From assembly GCA_020002185.1 (NCBI GenBank), contig JAHLWY010000227.1, positions 17,375-81,374 of the forward strand: a DNA stretch of 64,000 nucleotides, given 5' to 3'. Source of the stretch: Paraescarpia echinospica (lineage: Eukaryota; Annelida; Polychaeta; Sabellida; Siboglinidae). Each line of letters opens with the position of its first letter. The first letter of the stretch is position 1. A program made the position numbers and the translations under genes. A model generated the notes under the pieces. That model saw only the letters and a program-made list of their open reading frames with translations, did no database searches and had not been told where the DNA came from. Of this stretch, positions 41,965 to 55,289 are shown one piece after another.

Positions 41965-43439
41965 TGTAACGGGGTTACATCCGATTGCAGAGCAAAAACA
42001 TAGTCTTTAACATTGAATTTGTTAAAATCATCAAGCGTGCGAAACATTTTTATTTGCGCCCTTTAGGGTTATGTTTGTTTGAGCAGAACAATTCTTCTGT
42101 GATCGCCGTAGTCTGCGTGAGGCAACGTACGTTTTTAACTTCTGATTATCCGTCTAATTATTGCATGTCCGCCTTTCAGGACAACGCTTTAAATTCTAGG
42201 CGCGTCTGGAGAAAACGAACGGGAATAACAGTAATATGCGGCTCGTGATCGATCACTCCCGTTCCGCTGAGTCACACTAGGACACCGGTATTATGGCTTT
42301 TTAAACTATAAGTGCTGATTTCTTTCGTAGGCGGTTTCTTGTTCTTGGCACTACTCATTACTTCCGTTGTGCATTCGGACAGTTTTTAGAGCAGTGATAT
42401 TAGATTATTAGCCACGCGATGCTTCTTGGGTTACAAAAAGTATATATATACACAAACCGAACGAATCCAAGATTATATTCGATTCAGCACATACTGCGAT
42501 TATCGCTGTTATGGCGAGATTATTTCCCTAATACAGGCACTGTCCAATTAGTACCTATCTTATTTGTATTCATTGCTTACTCCTGTAAGAAAACCTATCC
42601 CGCTTCGATCATCTAGTTCTGACCTACCTAACACGCTCCCTGTTAGTGTTAGATCAGTTGAAAATATTACAAAATCCCGTCGTACATGCTTGCTTATCCA
42701 CCATAGCTCCCTAGCGTCTTGACCCATATGTTTACAACTTTTGAGATTGACCAATCCTGTTGTCTTGATGCCCCTCTAAGCTTGGTTTCCAAGGATTTAG
42801 GCGCAATAGAAGTTATCTTATTATTATTAATGGTACGTCCAGTAAACGGTCGGATATTTACATAAACGTTTTAAATTTTCGAGGTAACAGCTAACAACAT
42901 GGGCTGAGGCAATTCAGCTTTGACACGAATTATTCAGTTTGTGTAATCTTTGCTTGACTGGATTCTGTGTACAAAAGGCATTGTCCAAACCGGGGCTCCT
43001 CACAGTCAAGGATAGTTTCATGTAGGATCGCCTGATTTTGGACGAACTTTAATTTTAAAGTCACATTGGAACGTCTGTGTATGCGACGGGGGCTTCATAC
43101 ACGCGCATGGTGAAACTTCAGAAATATGCTAACATATTGACTTCCTCGGCATGTTGAGGGTCCATCTAAATCGATTTCATGTAATACTACTCCCTATGCG
43201 CAGAGCCATATTATCGCTTTTACGTAATTTACTGAATATCTTCGTACACGAAACTGTTCCGATATGTGTAAGTAAATGTGTAAGTTTTTAAACTTGCCAA
43301 ATGTGTAAATTAACGTGCCAGACCTTGTTTGCAATTGACGTGCTGCAACACATTTTGAATTTTCACGCTAATAAACACCTGCATGCAGGCAACGAAAATG
43401 ACAATTGTTTTGTTTCCATTCCTATTCATGTTATGTTTT

Positions 43440-43930
43440 CCAGCTGTCTCCATCGCACAATAAAATACTAAGAACACATGCACGATACACTTCAGATGTT
43501 GCTTGCACTGTCAGACCGTTGTTGGAGAGTTCGTTCTCTTTGTGAAAGTTGTTTAAATAATGTTGCAGCTTTGCCTAATGATTTGTTCAGCGCGTTGTTA
43601 AGTGTGATTTTTATACATGGTAGCGCCTATGTATGATGGGCGTTCGCCACAGTTTCGAGGGCTTCCTCGTTAAATACGCAGTGATTGAAAATAAAATGTA
43701 ATACTACCGGTGGTTAGATGACTGGTATCATATAACTGGCTGTACTCGGGTGGGGCAGAAGCTGTTGAAGGCTGGACGCCTCCCTCTGCATCCCCACTAC
43801 CATCTGAAAACAACATCATAAATACATTGAAATAAATGTATTCAGCAACACAAATGCTTTGTTCCATGTACACATTTTGTTCTCGATCTTTCGTATAATT
43901 ACTTCAAAACAATTCATCCTTATGACCGTG
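43440..43930 (-). pseudogene. repeated exon-like segment (right-arm partner of L2)
   Basis: Reverse complement of the 22650-23160 copy. Its frame 43670-43803 includes GVQPSTASAPPEYSQLYD, with the PPEY motif intact. Confidence 0.45.
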
Positions 43931-46377
43931 AAAGATGCCAATAGAAAACATAAGTTTTCGTGATGCTATCGTGATGGTATCGCATACTGCAATCGCAACA
44001 GTAATCAAAAAAAATCACAGCTATCGCGATACTATCTGTGATAGTTTAAAACTATCCTCGATAGTCACCCCTAATAAATTAACCCACAACTGCGCGCACA
44101 TGCATACGTTTGTTCATGTGTGCGTGTGTCTGATACAAGAAATAACATACTGTACAATTTTTTTAAGTACTAAAATTGCAGGATACATACTATGACGTAG
44201 AACACCTTTAATGGGACTCGCCGTGAAATGTTACATTCATATTGTGGTCAAATTGTCATGCTTTTATCCGGTAATTAACGATTCGGCCAAAAATTGACCT
44301 TAACAAACCAGCCTAACTGTCAACACATCAGCGCACCTTCTAACAGTTCACGTGCAATATATAAACTAAGGTCTCCACTCACACACAAGTATAAGTACAT
44401 ATAGAGTACGTACAGACACGATACAATGTATGTGGTGGCAGCACAACGCCGCAGCTTAACTCAATAATATGCCACCTCTTAGGACAATGCATCAAGTTCA
44501 ATGTTCCTCCGGGAAAAAACAAGCGAAAATAAGAGTCTTATGCGGTTCGTAAACGAGCACTCCCGTTCGGTTGAGTTATATTAAAATACGGTCGGACATT
44601 TAAATAAACGTTTTATATTTTCCAGGTAAGAGCTATCATACTGGGCTGAGTCAATTCAGCTTTGATACGAATTATTCAGTTTGTGTCATCTTTGCTTGAC
44701 TGGATTATGTGTACAGAAGTGTTTTCCAGTCCGGTGCTCCTCACGGTCAAGGATAGGTTTATGTCACATTGCCTGATTTTCGGCGAAATTTGTGACGTTT
44801 GAAGTGATTCTTTGAGAATGTATTATTCGCAATTATTAAAAAAATCCTGTTAGTATGATTATTTCATGTAACTCTATCCCTTTATTTAATTAAAATAATG
44901 TTTTATTGATCACTAATGACCCTGACAATATATCGAAAAAATAACTGCGCGTACTCACAGTTTCTACTTTGGCCCCACCTTCACGATACGTATAAGGCAT
45001 GCTCCTGAATATTCAGAACTGTCCGTCAGACTTCGATTAGCTACACCGAGTTAATAGATGCAAGAAAAACCACATCAACATGTGTGTATTTGTATTAGCC
45101 ACCGCCATGCGAATGAGTCTTGATCGATACAATTATTAAAAAGAAACTTGGACCAGCAGCTGTTAATGTCAGCAAAGAAAAGAAGGACAATATATTGAAT
45201 AACCGGAGAATGAACAAAGCGACAGCTCATGACAGACGGATTGACTTAAAAGAAAAAACACCAGCTCTTCACGCACGAAGCCGTCGTATGACATTGTCAT
45301 TGATGACATATTGAATGATTGGCATTGTTTTTGTTGAATTATAAAAACATACGAAATCTCACCTACGGTACTACCATGTTCCGTTTTCATTAAGTACATT
45401 TGGCTATACATTTTAATGTTTAGTTTTAATGAAACGTTTAGATAACAATAACTTACTAAAGCCGAGAAACATTCAATAATGAAACCATTTTGTTTGCACC
45501 ATAAATCCAGCTGCTATTTCCAAAAGCAGTATAAATATAACATTATACATCACACAAAGTAATGTACAATGTTAAAATAGCATCGGTGGTTATGTACTTT
45601 CCTATTTACATAAATTTAAATTTTAGTTTGAAAAATGTATATCTATCAAGAGCATAATAACATTGTTGTCAACAAAATATTAAAATATACTGCATCAGTG
45701 TAACAACATATTTTACTGTACTGGGAGTGCAATAACAGTTATTTTGTACTGGGAGTGCAATAACAGTTATTTTGTACTGGGAGTGCAATAATTGTTTGTT
45801 CTGCCCATCATTTAGAGTAAAATATATTGAATTTGTTTCTGTCGATCTCCTGTTTCGATGACAAATAAAATGACCATTGTATGATGGAAATAAAGTTATA
45901 AAATTACAAAACGTTAAAAATAACGCATATTTTAAAACATTGTTTTCAGTCCTCATTGGTGTACTTAACTCAAAAGGTCCCTAAAACATGTTTAATGTGG
46001 TGGAACATTTATATTTTATGAATTTTCAAAATTATTGTAAAAGCAACTTTGTCGACACCTTTTTGTACACTACTTTTGTTTTAACAAATTTTGAAGAATA
46101 TCCTGAGAACACAATCCAAACATGGTGAGCATAAGAAAGCATACATTTTATTATGTACTCCTATTTTGTAATTTGATGACGGGATGTTGTGCATTTGGAT
46201 GCACAAATCGATCGATTGCACAAATCCATTTGAAACTTGTATTGATGTACATATTCCCAGCAAAAGCCACACTGAATTAATGTGGAAGAACAAAGCGAGA
46301 CATCTTCTTCACTGCTGTGTCAGTTAACACATTGTCCAATTTATAACACTGCTATGCATTTTGTTGCGCAAAGCTAA

Positions 46378-48312
46378 AAAGCGCGGGTCACCGAACATTT
46401 CAGTCGCCAGTTCAGCGACGAAGCTATAGAAGAACTGCCTGCCTTCACCGGAAGACCATCGCGACTGGCAGACCCAATAACAACAGAAGAAGTCAAGCGA
46501 GCGATCGGGAAATTGAACAGCGGCCGAGCCAGCGGGCAAGACGGCATACAGGCCGAATTTTTCAAAAGCACGTGTGGCCTGCTAGCAGACACGATTGCCA
46601 GCATTTTCTACGATGCGCTAGAAAAACACGAACCGCTCGACCTAGGCAAAGGGGTGCTTGTATTAATACAGAAGCCGGGCAAACGAATAGGTCCACTAAC
46701 GAGTGTGCGTCCGATAGTCTTACTATCAGTACTCCGAAAGACACTGTCTCTCATCGTTCTATCGAGGATCGCGCCGAAAGTTGACGACTACCTGTCGCCG
46801 TCGCAATCGAGATTCCGACGCGGACGCAGCACGGCCGGCGTAGTCTTCGGGTATCGTTGGCTCTGTGCTAAAGCGCAGCGTCAGCACGTATCAATCGAAT
46901 TCCTCGGCATCGACCTGAGTCGCGCCTTCGACACCATACGTCGCAACAAGCTGGTTGATACGCTACAAACATTCCTCGGCGAGTCGGAACTGCGGATGAT
47001 TCGCTTCCTACTCGCCGCCACGTCGCTCGAGACGCGTCTCTCAACAGGCGATTGTCATTCATTCGCCACATGCATCGGGACGCCGCAAGACGACAGCCTC
47101 AGCCCGGTGTTATTCTTTGTGTACCTCGAAGCGGCACTCCGTGACCTTCGTTCGCGCTTCCTGACACGTCCACCAGCCGATGCCACCCTACCGCTGGACG
47201 CGCCTCCCGACACGTCCACCAGCCCATGCCACCCTACCGCTGGACGTCGAGTACGCTGACGACACGGACTTCGTCAGCTCTTCTCGTTCATTCCTCGACG
47301 AGATCGAGCGCATCGCGCTAGCTTGCTTGGCGGAGTGGTCGCTGACGATCAACGCGTCGAAAACAGAACGAACAAGTATCAGCCGACACACTGACCGCAT
47401 TCAGGAAGAGTGGCGTATGACACGCAAGCTTGTATCGCTCCTCGTTGAAGCCGAAGACGTCGCTCGCCGAAAGCAGCTGGCCAACGTCGCCATCCGCATG
47501 CTGTGGACACTGTGGTTTAGGCGATCACACGTCTCTTTACAGCTGCGGCTACGGCTATACGCATCCTTCGTTGTGCCCGTGCTGACGTACAACATGGGTA
47601 CATGGGGACTCACGAAATCAGAACTAGATCATCTGTATGCGTACCACCGTCGTCATCTACGCCAGATCATCGGCACATGTTGGCCACATCGCATTTCCAA
47701 CGAGGCACTGTACCACCGTTGCCGATGCCTTCCAATCTTCGAAGCTGTCATAACTGCAAGATGGAGTCTATTCGGGCACATGCTCCGTATGCCACCCGAT
47801 GCACCCGCTCAGCAAGCGATCGACAACTATTTCGCCGTGGATACAGGTGTCTCGACATACATGGGTCGACCGTGTACAACTCTGCCGACAGCGCTGAGCG
47901 CGGACCTGCGACGCATAGGGCGTACGCTACGTTGCCGTGCCGATGTCGACGTTCTGCGCGCACTCGACCGTGAACAGTGGCGACAATTGGGGCTGGCCAT
48001 TTCAAAATAAGAAAGCATCATATGAATCTACGGAATTGACCTTTTTAAATTATTTATTAACATTTTTATTACTTTTTAGTGCAATTTCTACTGACTTTTT
48101 AACGATTATTTTATATATATTATTTTTATCATATGGACATTTTAATTATACATGTATCTATTCATTTAAATATTTTAATTTATTTATATATCTATTTATT
48201 CCACTTCTACAAAGGAACTGCGATGGTACATTTCGTGCGGAATGGTACAAGCGAAACAGACGCGAAATACATCACGTCTGCCACGCGAAAGTGCACATAA
48301 TAATAAATAAAC
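46378..48312 (+). mobile_element. 5'-truncated LINE inserted in the right arm
   Basis: GC-rich insert absent from the left arm (which reads straight through at about 20327). It carries a reverse transcriptase: LNSGRASGQDGIQAEFFK, GIDLSRAFDTIRRNKL, TPQDDSLSPVLFFVYL and the catalytic YADDTDF near 47248, then a C-terminal region with RLRLYASFVVPVLTYN and HRRHLRQIIGTCWPHRISN to TAA at 48008-48010. An AT-rich 3' tail ends in AATAATAAATAAAC. The frame is open from 46381 but shifts at 47163-47250, where a 44-bp or so tandem duplication (CACGTCCACCAGCC...GCTGGACG) occurs. In one arm only, so it inserted after the inverted duplication. Confidence 0.85.
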
Positions 48313-48974
48313 TATCAGATGCACACGTCCATTTAAAACACGAAGTGATGTACAACTTCCCAGTACATGTCGCACAGAATAGAATGGGGCAGAACAAAGT
48401 CAAGCATGATCTTATGTTAGGTGAACCATTGTTCAATTAATGGCACTGTTGAGTAGAGCTCTTCAATTTCCTGTTTCCATCAGCTCGACTATTTCCAATG
48501 TTCCTGCAAATAAACTGAATTGAGGAAACTGAGCCTAAATATGAGTTAACTAATTCACCAATGTGCAGATTAATTCAGTTTAGACATTAGATTATGGGAC
48601 GTATCACCAATTGTACAGCTTCTAGCTAAATGGAAAATAAATACAAGAGAACCTTGTTATGTTGACTCAGTCTGACTAAAATCCCAATCCACTACTTTGG
48701 CCAACTTTTAATTTGCTTCTACATAATTACCTGTATGTATTGGTCATATACAGTGCATTCCAGATAACTCGAACTCACATAAGTTTATTTTCGCTAAGTT
48801 AAGTCAATCTTGTCCTCGGTCCTGTTAAAAGGTCCGAATAAGGGGACCTTCTGATAACTTTCTAGTTATCAGAAATTCCACTTATCAATATTGCCATGGG
48901 TCCCTGGAGATTCGACCTTATCCAGTATCCTTTACAATAACGGTAAAGTAACGTGTCAAAAATAAATGTTCAAT

Positions 48975-50450
48975 TTGTATGTTTTAGCGAGTACTATTAA
49001 TATCAAATGTGCTATTCACATGAAGCAGCGCATCTTGATTTGATCTATTATTATATTATTTTTTTAATACAGTCATACATAAAAACTTATGTATACTAAA
49101 ACGCAGATCTGTTGGTGTCCAAAATTCGTGCATCGCAAAATTCCGTGGCACAACGGTATTGTGTACTTTTTAACAAACCTAAAACGCCTACATTGAATGA
49201 TGACATGCCCGCCAGGTTTACTAATAATCGTAGCTGTAGCATTAGAAACAGTCTGTGAACGTACGAATCTCATATTTTCATGTTTCGGTTCAAATGAGTG
49301 GGGAAACGGGGAATTTTTAAAAACGGCTGACTGGAATTTGGAAAGGCAAGACACGTAGACACACAATCACATACCCAATCCGAAATATGCCTCAAGTCCC
49401 AGATTGAGACAAAAAATAACATCCACGACCAGGTTAAACCTCTTGCTATGGTTGCATATACTGATATTTTAGTGTGCATTTTCGTTCAATGCATGTCAAA
49501 TACTGGGCAATGCAGTTTTATTAACTGGAAAGGTGAGACCCTTGCCTAGTTAATAGTAGAGGCTCGACAGGACCAGTTACAGCTGACACCGACTGCAGCC
49601 GTCGGCGTCGGCGGATGTTATAATTCTACTTAATCGAAACGTTACTCGGCTGCCGGCATTGGGAAGCAGAATAAATAAACATTGCATACGCTTCCTATAC
49701 TTATAAAGATAACTGTCAATATACATATGTCTACAAATTGCTTATTTACAATGTAATTGCTTGAATCAACTCACCTCGGAATCTGACATGTTGACTGTGT
49801 ATGTGACGTTAACGGTCTTTGCGTGGTTTACTGCGTTACGAGCATGAATATTGTTTATCGGGTTTTTGTGCAGATAACACCCACATTATGCATAAACATG
49901 CAATACACAAGTAGCAAAGAAAGTATTTATGGGAAATTACACGTTTTGATACAGTACTTCTGGAATATATGTTAGCTTACAAATAATCACGTTAATGTCA
50001 CGTTGGTGCGTCTGTGTGTGCGACGCGGGGCTTCCTATACGCGCATGGTGAAACTTCAGAAATATGCTAACATATTGACTTTCCCGAAATGTTCGGGGTC
50101 CATCTAAATGGGTTTCATATAATACTACTCTCTACGCGAAGAGCCACATTGTCGCTTTGACGTAATTTACTGAATATCTTTGTGTCACGAAACTGTTATA
50201 TGACGATATGTCAACGTAAAAAAACTAAATAAATGTTGGCGCCTATGTATGACAGACGTTCTCACAGTTTCGAGGGTTTCATCATCAAACACACAGTAAT
50301 TCAAAATAAAATTAAATGCTACCGGTGGTTGGCTGAGTGATGCCATATAACTGGCTGTACTCGGGTGGTGCAGAAGCTGAAGGATGGATGCCTCCCTCCG
50401 CATCCTCACTACCATCTGAAAACAACATCATAAACACATTGAGATAAATG
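48975..50450. other. right-arm-specific block
   Basis: Not present at the equivalent left-arm point (about 19670). It includes one exon-like copy (50185-50560 partly) and sequence resembling 43020-43260 (ATGGTGAAACTTCAGAAATATG, written here only in part), so it looks like a tandem duplication of neighbouring right-arm DNA plus unique sequence; alternatively the left arm lost it. Confidence 0.5.
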
Positions 50451-50560
50451 TATTCAGCAAGACAAATGCTTTGTTTCACGTACACATTTTGTTCTCGATC
50501 TTTCGTATAATTACTTCAAGACAATCCATCCTTATGATCCGTGAGAGATGGCGATAGAAA
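50185..50560 (-). pseudogene. repeated exon-like segment (right arm only)
   Basis: A copy with SAPPEYSQLYGITQPTTG in frame, lying in the block (48975-50450) that has no counterpart in the left arm. Confidence 0.45.
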
Positions 50561-51181
50561 ACATAAGTTTTCGTGATACTATCGTGATGGTATCACATAC
50601 CGTAATTGCAACAGTAATCAATAAAAATTACACCTATCCGATACTATCTGTGATAGTTTAGAACTGTCCTCGATAGTCACCCCTAATAAACTCAACCCAT
50701 AGCTGCGCCTACATGCATACGTTTGTTCGTGTGTGCGTTCATGTGTGCATGTGTCTGATACAACAAATATCATAATGTATATGTTTTTATCCGGTAATTA
50801 ACGAGTCGGTCAAAAATTGACCTTAATAAACCAGCTTAAGTGTCAACACATCAGCACACCGGCTAACAGTTCACGTGCAATATACAAATTAGGTCTCCAC
50901 ACACACAACTATCAATACATATAGATTACGTATAGACAAGAGACAATGTATGTGGTGGCAGCACAACGACACAGCTTAACTCACAGTAACATGCCACCTT
51001 TTAGGACAATGTATGAAGTTCAATGTTCTTCCGGGAAAAAAATAATCGGGAATAAGAGTACCATGCAGTTCGTAAACGATCACTCCCGTTTGGTTGAGTT
51101 ATATTAAAATATATGGGTCGTATTTTTAAAAGCTGATTGCAGATTTAACTCGCAGGCTATTTCTTGCGGTTTAAAAAGGCG

Positions 51182-51790
51182 TTATTCAGTCCGGTGCTCC
51201 TGATTGTGATGAGAGGATTCAGGCCAGAACGCATGATATTTGGTGAATGTTTTGTCGTTTAATGTCTCAAATGGAACGTCCGTGTAAGTTGTCCAGCTGT
51301 CTGCATCGCACAATATAATATTAAGAACACATGCACGATACTCTTCAGATGTTACTTGCACTGTCAGACCGTTGTTGGAGAGTTCGTATATTCTTTGTGA
51401 CAGTTTTTTAAGTAATGTTGCAGCATTGCCTAATGATGTGCTCAATATCTTGTCAAGTGTAATTTTTATACATGGTGGCGTCTGTGTGTGGCAGATATTC
51501 TCTACAGATTCGAGGGCTTCAACATTAAACACGCAGTGATTCAAAATAAAATAAAATGCTACCGGTTGTTGGCTGAGTGGTGCCATATAACTCGATGTAC
51601 TCGGGTGGCCCAGAAGATGTTGAAGGCTGGACGCATCCCTCCGCATCCTCACTACCACCTGAAAACAACATCATAAACACATTGAGATAAATGTATTCAG
51701 CAAGACATATGCTTTGTTCCACGTACACATTTTGTTCTCGATCTTTCGTATAGTTACTTCTAAACAATTAATCCTTATGATCCGTGAAAG
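51182..51790 (-). pseudogene. repeated exon-like segment (right-arm partner of L1)
   Basis: Longest open version: one frame gives 158 residues from 51658 to 51182, while the overlapping frame gives SGPPEYIELYG. The presence of two open overlapping frames makes it unclear which, if either, was coding. Confidence 0.45.
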
Positions 51791-52035
51791 ATGCCGATAG
51801 AAAACATAAGTTTTCGTTATATTATTGTGATAAAACAAAGCCACAATGGCAAGGACACACCACGAGCCATGACACGTCGCCAAAAAAATACTTCAGGGCA
51901 CCGCGATAGGGGGAGGGAAGACCAAGAAAGATGTGCCTCGACAACATTACAAAATGAACTGAACTGCCGCTCAAACACATCCTGCAAAAACTTGAGATAG
52001 GCACTAGTGACGTCAGATTGACTTGAGTTAGGATT

Positions 52036-52146
52036 GTGTGAGTGAGTGAGTGAGTGAGTGAGTGAGTGAGTGAGTGAGTGAGTGAGTGAGTGAGTGAGTG
52101 AGTGAGTGAGTGAGTGAGTGAGTGAGTGAGTGAGTGAGAGTGAGTG
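52036..52146. repeat. (GTGA)n microsatellite, right arm
   Basis: About 27 GTGA/GAGT units; the reverse-complement partner of 18019-18066. Confidence 0.95.
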
Positions 52147-53774
52147 AATTAAAGTCGAACTAGAGCTTCTTTGTATGCATGCAAACTAAATACGTATATG
52201 TGTTTCTGTACGTATGCACGTACGGTGTACGAACGTTCGTTTGTTTATATGTATGTGTGTACGTATGTAGTACGTGTGTATGCAAGTATGTATGTATGTA
52301 TGCATGCATGTATGTCTGTATGTGTGTATGTGTGTGTATGTGTATATGTGTGTATGTGTGTATGTATGTTTGCATGTATGTATAATATGTGTGCGTGCAT
52401 GCGTGTATGTATGCATGAATTCGTGGAAAACAAGCGGAGAGTTGCGACAAATAGCCGAATTGACGTATTTTTTGTTAAACGTCAAGTACGAATACATTGT
52501 GTTTAGCTAATAGTAAATAAAATATTAACAAATCGACCCGAGTATACATATATTATTCAGGAGTGTAGCAAAGTCATGGTCCATTTTGTTACATTAAAGT
52601 AACCAGAATATACATGAACATGCATTTTCGAGCGTAGCAAAGTTATGGTATGTAATCAGACCACACGTGAACATTAACCACGAGAAAACATGTGGTTAGG
52701 CACATAGTAAGTTACTGTCCACTACACTGCATTCAAGTCATCATACCACACAAGAACATCGACCCGATTAAACATGTATACTATTATATAGACGCTTAAC
52801 TATATATTTGTAAATTGTTTACAATCGTATAGCCCAATCAAATGTGAACATCAACCCAAGTAAAATATAAGTATGTGCTTGACAAAGTTTCTGTCCATTT
52901 TGTATTACATTAATGAAATTAGACTAAACATGAACATCGACGCGATTATACTATGTGTTCAAATATATAGCAAAGTGACAGTCCACTGTGTTACATTTAT
53001 GTAATCATGTCACACATGAACATCTACGGGGTAGTTAAGTTGTACGTGTAGGTGTGTATTTTGCCAATAGGACTCCGTAGGTGTAACGACAGTAATTTTT
53101 GATTGATAATTAGCTGATTTATCAGACTATGCATGGAGAAAAAGCAAGCAAAATGTTTTCATAGTAAAATTGTGCCTGCAAAAAGCATTCCAATTTCCAG
53201 TAACAGTAGACTTAAAACCAGAACCTGTTAAAAGTTGAATACATCTTAGAGCTACAAGAGTTAACATTTTACTTCAGATATATTCACAAAAATCTACCGG
53301 ATTATTTATTAAAATGGCAAATTGTTCTAAAAGATAACATACACAACTACGACACTCGGAATACACAAAATATATATACTTTCAGAACTAAGCATGACTT
53401 TGCAACGAAATGTTTGAAATACAACTTGCCACACGCTATAAATACCACGCCTGATTTAATTAGGGGTTTTTCAATATATGTGAAAAATAATTTTTACAAA
53501 AATACGATTATAGGTGCACACTATCAAACTGTTACACACGTCACCAAAACACATAATAAATGAAGTAAAACAAATAATACACTTGCATGCACGAACGCAC
53601 ACACGCACACCCGCACACACACGCACGCACACACGCACACACGCACAAACACGTTTGAGATGGACATTATTGTTGATTAAAAGAACCTATGTTATTTTTA
53701 CGTAATGGGGTGGCTCTTGTGATAGCGACATGTTGTCTTAATAGGAGTCACCGACCCCGTCTGATATATACATT

Positions 53775-53808
53775 ATGTTATCAAATACATACTTATGTAT
53801 CATGCGTA

Positions 53809-53841
<33 letters not shown>

Positions 53842-54135
53842 TATATTTGATTTGTGTATGTTTTATTGTATTTCTACAATCAAGTATGAAAATCAAGTTG
53901 TACTTTTTATACATATATTCCTGGGGATATCGGAAAAAAGAAGGAGACTAAACAAATAGGACGGGTGTTGCGTAGAAAGGGTACGATTTGTGATAGTGGC
54001 TAATTTGAGTTGTATTCGATATGTAACTGGAAGCCAATGCAACTGTCTAAGTAGGAGCATAGATGGTGAGGAACGAGGTGCTTTTAGTACTACACGTGCT
54101 AAACAATTCTGTACGCGTTGGAGTTTGATGAAGTA
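53775..54135 (-). mobile_element. LINE 3' end, truncated
   Basis: Nearly identical to 55290-55640, which continues into reverse transcriptase sequence. It contains (TA)n at 53808-53838, CAAGTATGAAAA and the AAGCCAATGCAACTGTCTAA block. It interrupts the duplicated outer end of the right arm. Confidence 0.7.
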
Positions 54136-54260
54136 ATGAGAATGTGTAATCGATTACAAAGACGCTAGCGTAAGAATGCATACATGTGTACACGTACATT
54201 GAAAACAAAAATAATACACTTGCATGCACGAACGCACACACGCGCACACACACACACACG

Positions 54261-54321
<61 letters not shown>

Positions 54322-54594
54322 ACAAACGTTTGAGATGGACTTTATTGTTGATTAAAAGAACCTATGCTATTTTTACGTAATGGGGGTGGCTCTTGTGATA
54401 GCGACATGTCTTAATAGGAGTCACCGACCCCGTCTGATATAAACATTATGTTATCAAATATATGAATTTTGTCCCGCAAATTACCGAATTATATACTTAT
54501 GTATCATGCGTAGTATATATATTTCTGTTTGTATATGTTTTATTGTATTTATACAATCAAGTGTACGTTTTATATACATGGGGTACATAAATGT

Positions 54595-54637
54595 GTTCGT
54601 TCGTTCGTTCGTTCGTTCGTTCGTTCGTTCTTCGTTC
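54595..54637. repeat. (GTTC)n microsatellite
   Basis: About ten GTTC units. A short GTTCGTTCGTTCG run recurs at 57599-57612. Confidence 0.95.
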
Positions 54638-54777
54638 TTAAAGTACAAGAAATCCAGTGACCTCGTCCCCACCAACATTAAAGAGTCTGTGACCACTGAG
54701 GCGGCTCTGGTCAAGTAGGGCTACGTGCGGGAGGTGCCTAAGAATATATATTGAACAAAAAGAGCCGCCGTGAGATG

Positions 54778-55260
54778 GTAAGTAGACTGAAGATAGCAAC
54801 ACATAACGTAAGAACACTACTAAAATATGAACATATACAAAAGCTGGAGAAAGATCGTAGGGAAACCAAATCAGTATGGGATGTGATCTGCATCGGAGGA
54901 GACCGAAGAAGAGAGGAATGCATCACCACATTACAAAGCGGCCACCTACTATATCATGCCAGGGAGAACAACGGCCAACAGGAGTAGGCTTTCTCATCAA
55001 CAAGAAATGTAAAGACAATGTAATGATGGTTAATAGCATCAGCCCCGGAATAGCAGAACTTGTTCTATGAACAACAAAGAGCTACAAACTAAACTGAACT
55101 TAGTAAAACAAAACCACTACACGGTAGTGATGGGATACTTTATTGCGCAAGTTGGGAAACGAACAAACACAATGGAAACGGAAACAGGCAAATTTGGCCT
55201 AAAAGTGAAAAACGAAAGTTGAGACACCTTGGTAGATTGGGCACCATCAAGACAGACAGA
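54778..55260 (+). pseudogene. LINE endonuclease N-terminus (RTE-like), fragment
   Basis: Frames at 54778-54987 and 54876-55070 together show an APE-endonuclease start: LKIATHNVRTLLKYEHIQKL, RREECITTLQSGHLLYH, then in the next frame GVGFLINKKCKDNVMM and SPGIAELVL. Further on VVMGYF...AQVGKRTN lies near 55115. The frame shift and stops show decay; it ends near 55260, where another LINE tail begins. Confidence 0.75.
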
Positions 55261-55289
55261 CAATATATACATTTTTTTCCAGTAAATTA

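Larger units (their letters stand above)
36998..54431 (-). repeat. giant inverted repeat, right arm
   Basis: Reverse complement of 16193-29019 with extra material. Additions relative to the left arm include a retrotransposon at 46378-48312, a 570-bp AT-rich insert near 41396-41964, a 1.5-kb block near 48975-50450 and a duplicated outer end (53570-53760 and 54205-54431) separated by a LINE tail. The inner edge begins at GGAGGTGCACGTG (36998). The arms flank an 8-kb spacer. Confidence 0.95.

Noticed and set aside
47937..48440. 167-codon + strand frame after the LINE
   Set aside because: Overlaps the LINE's 3' coding end in another frame and then runs through AT-rich tail into arm sequence.
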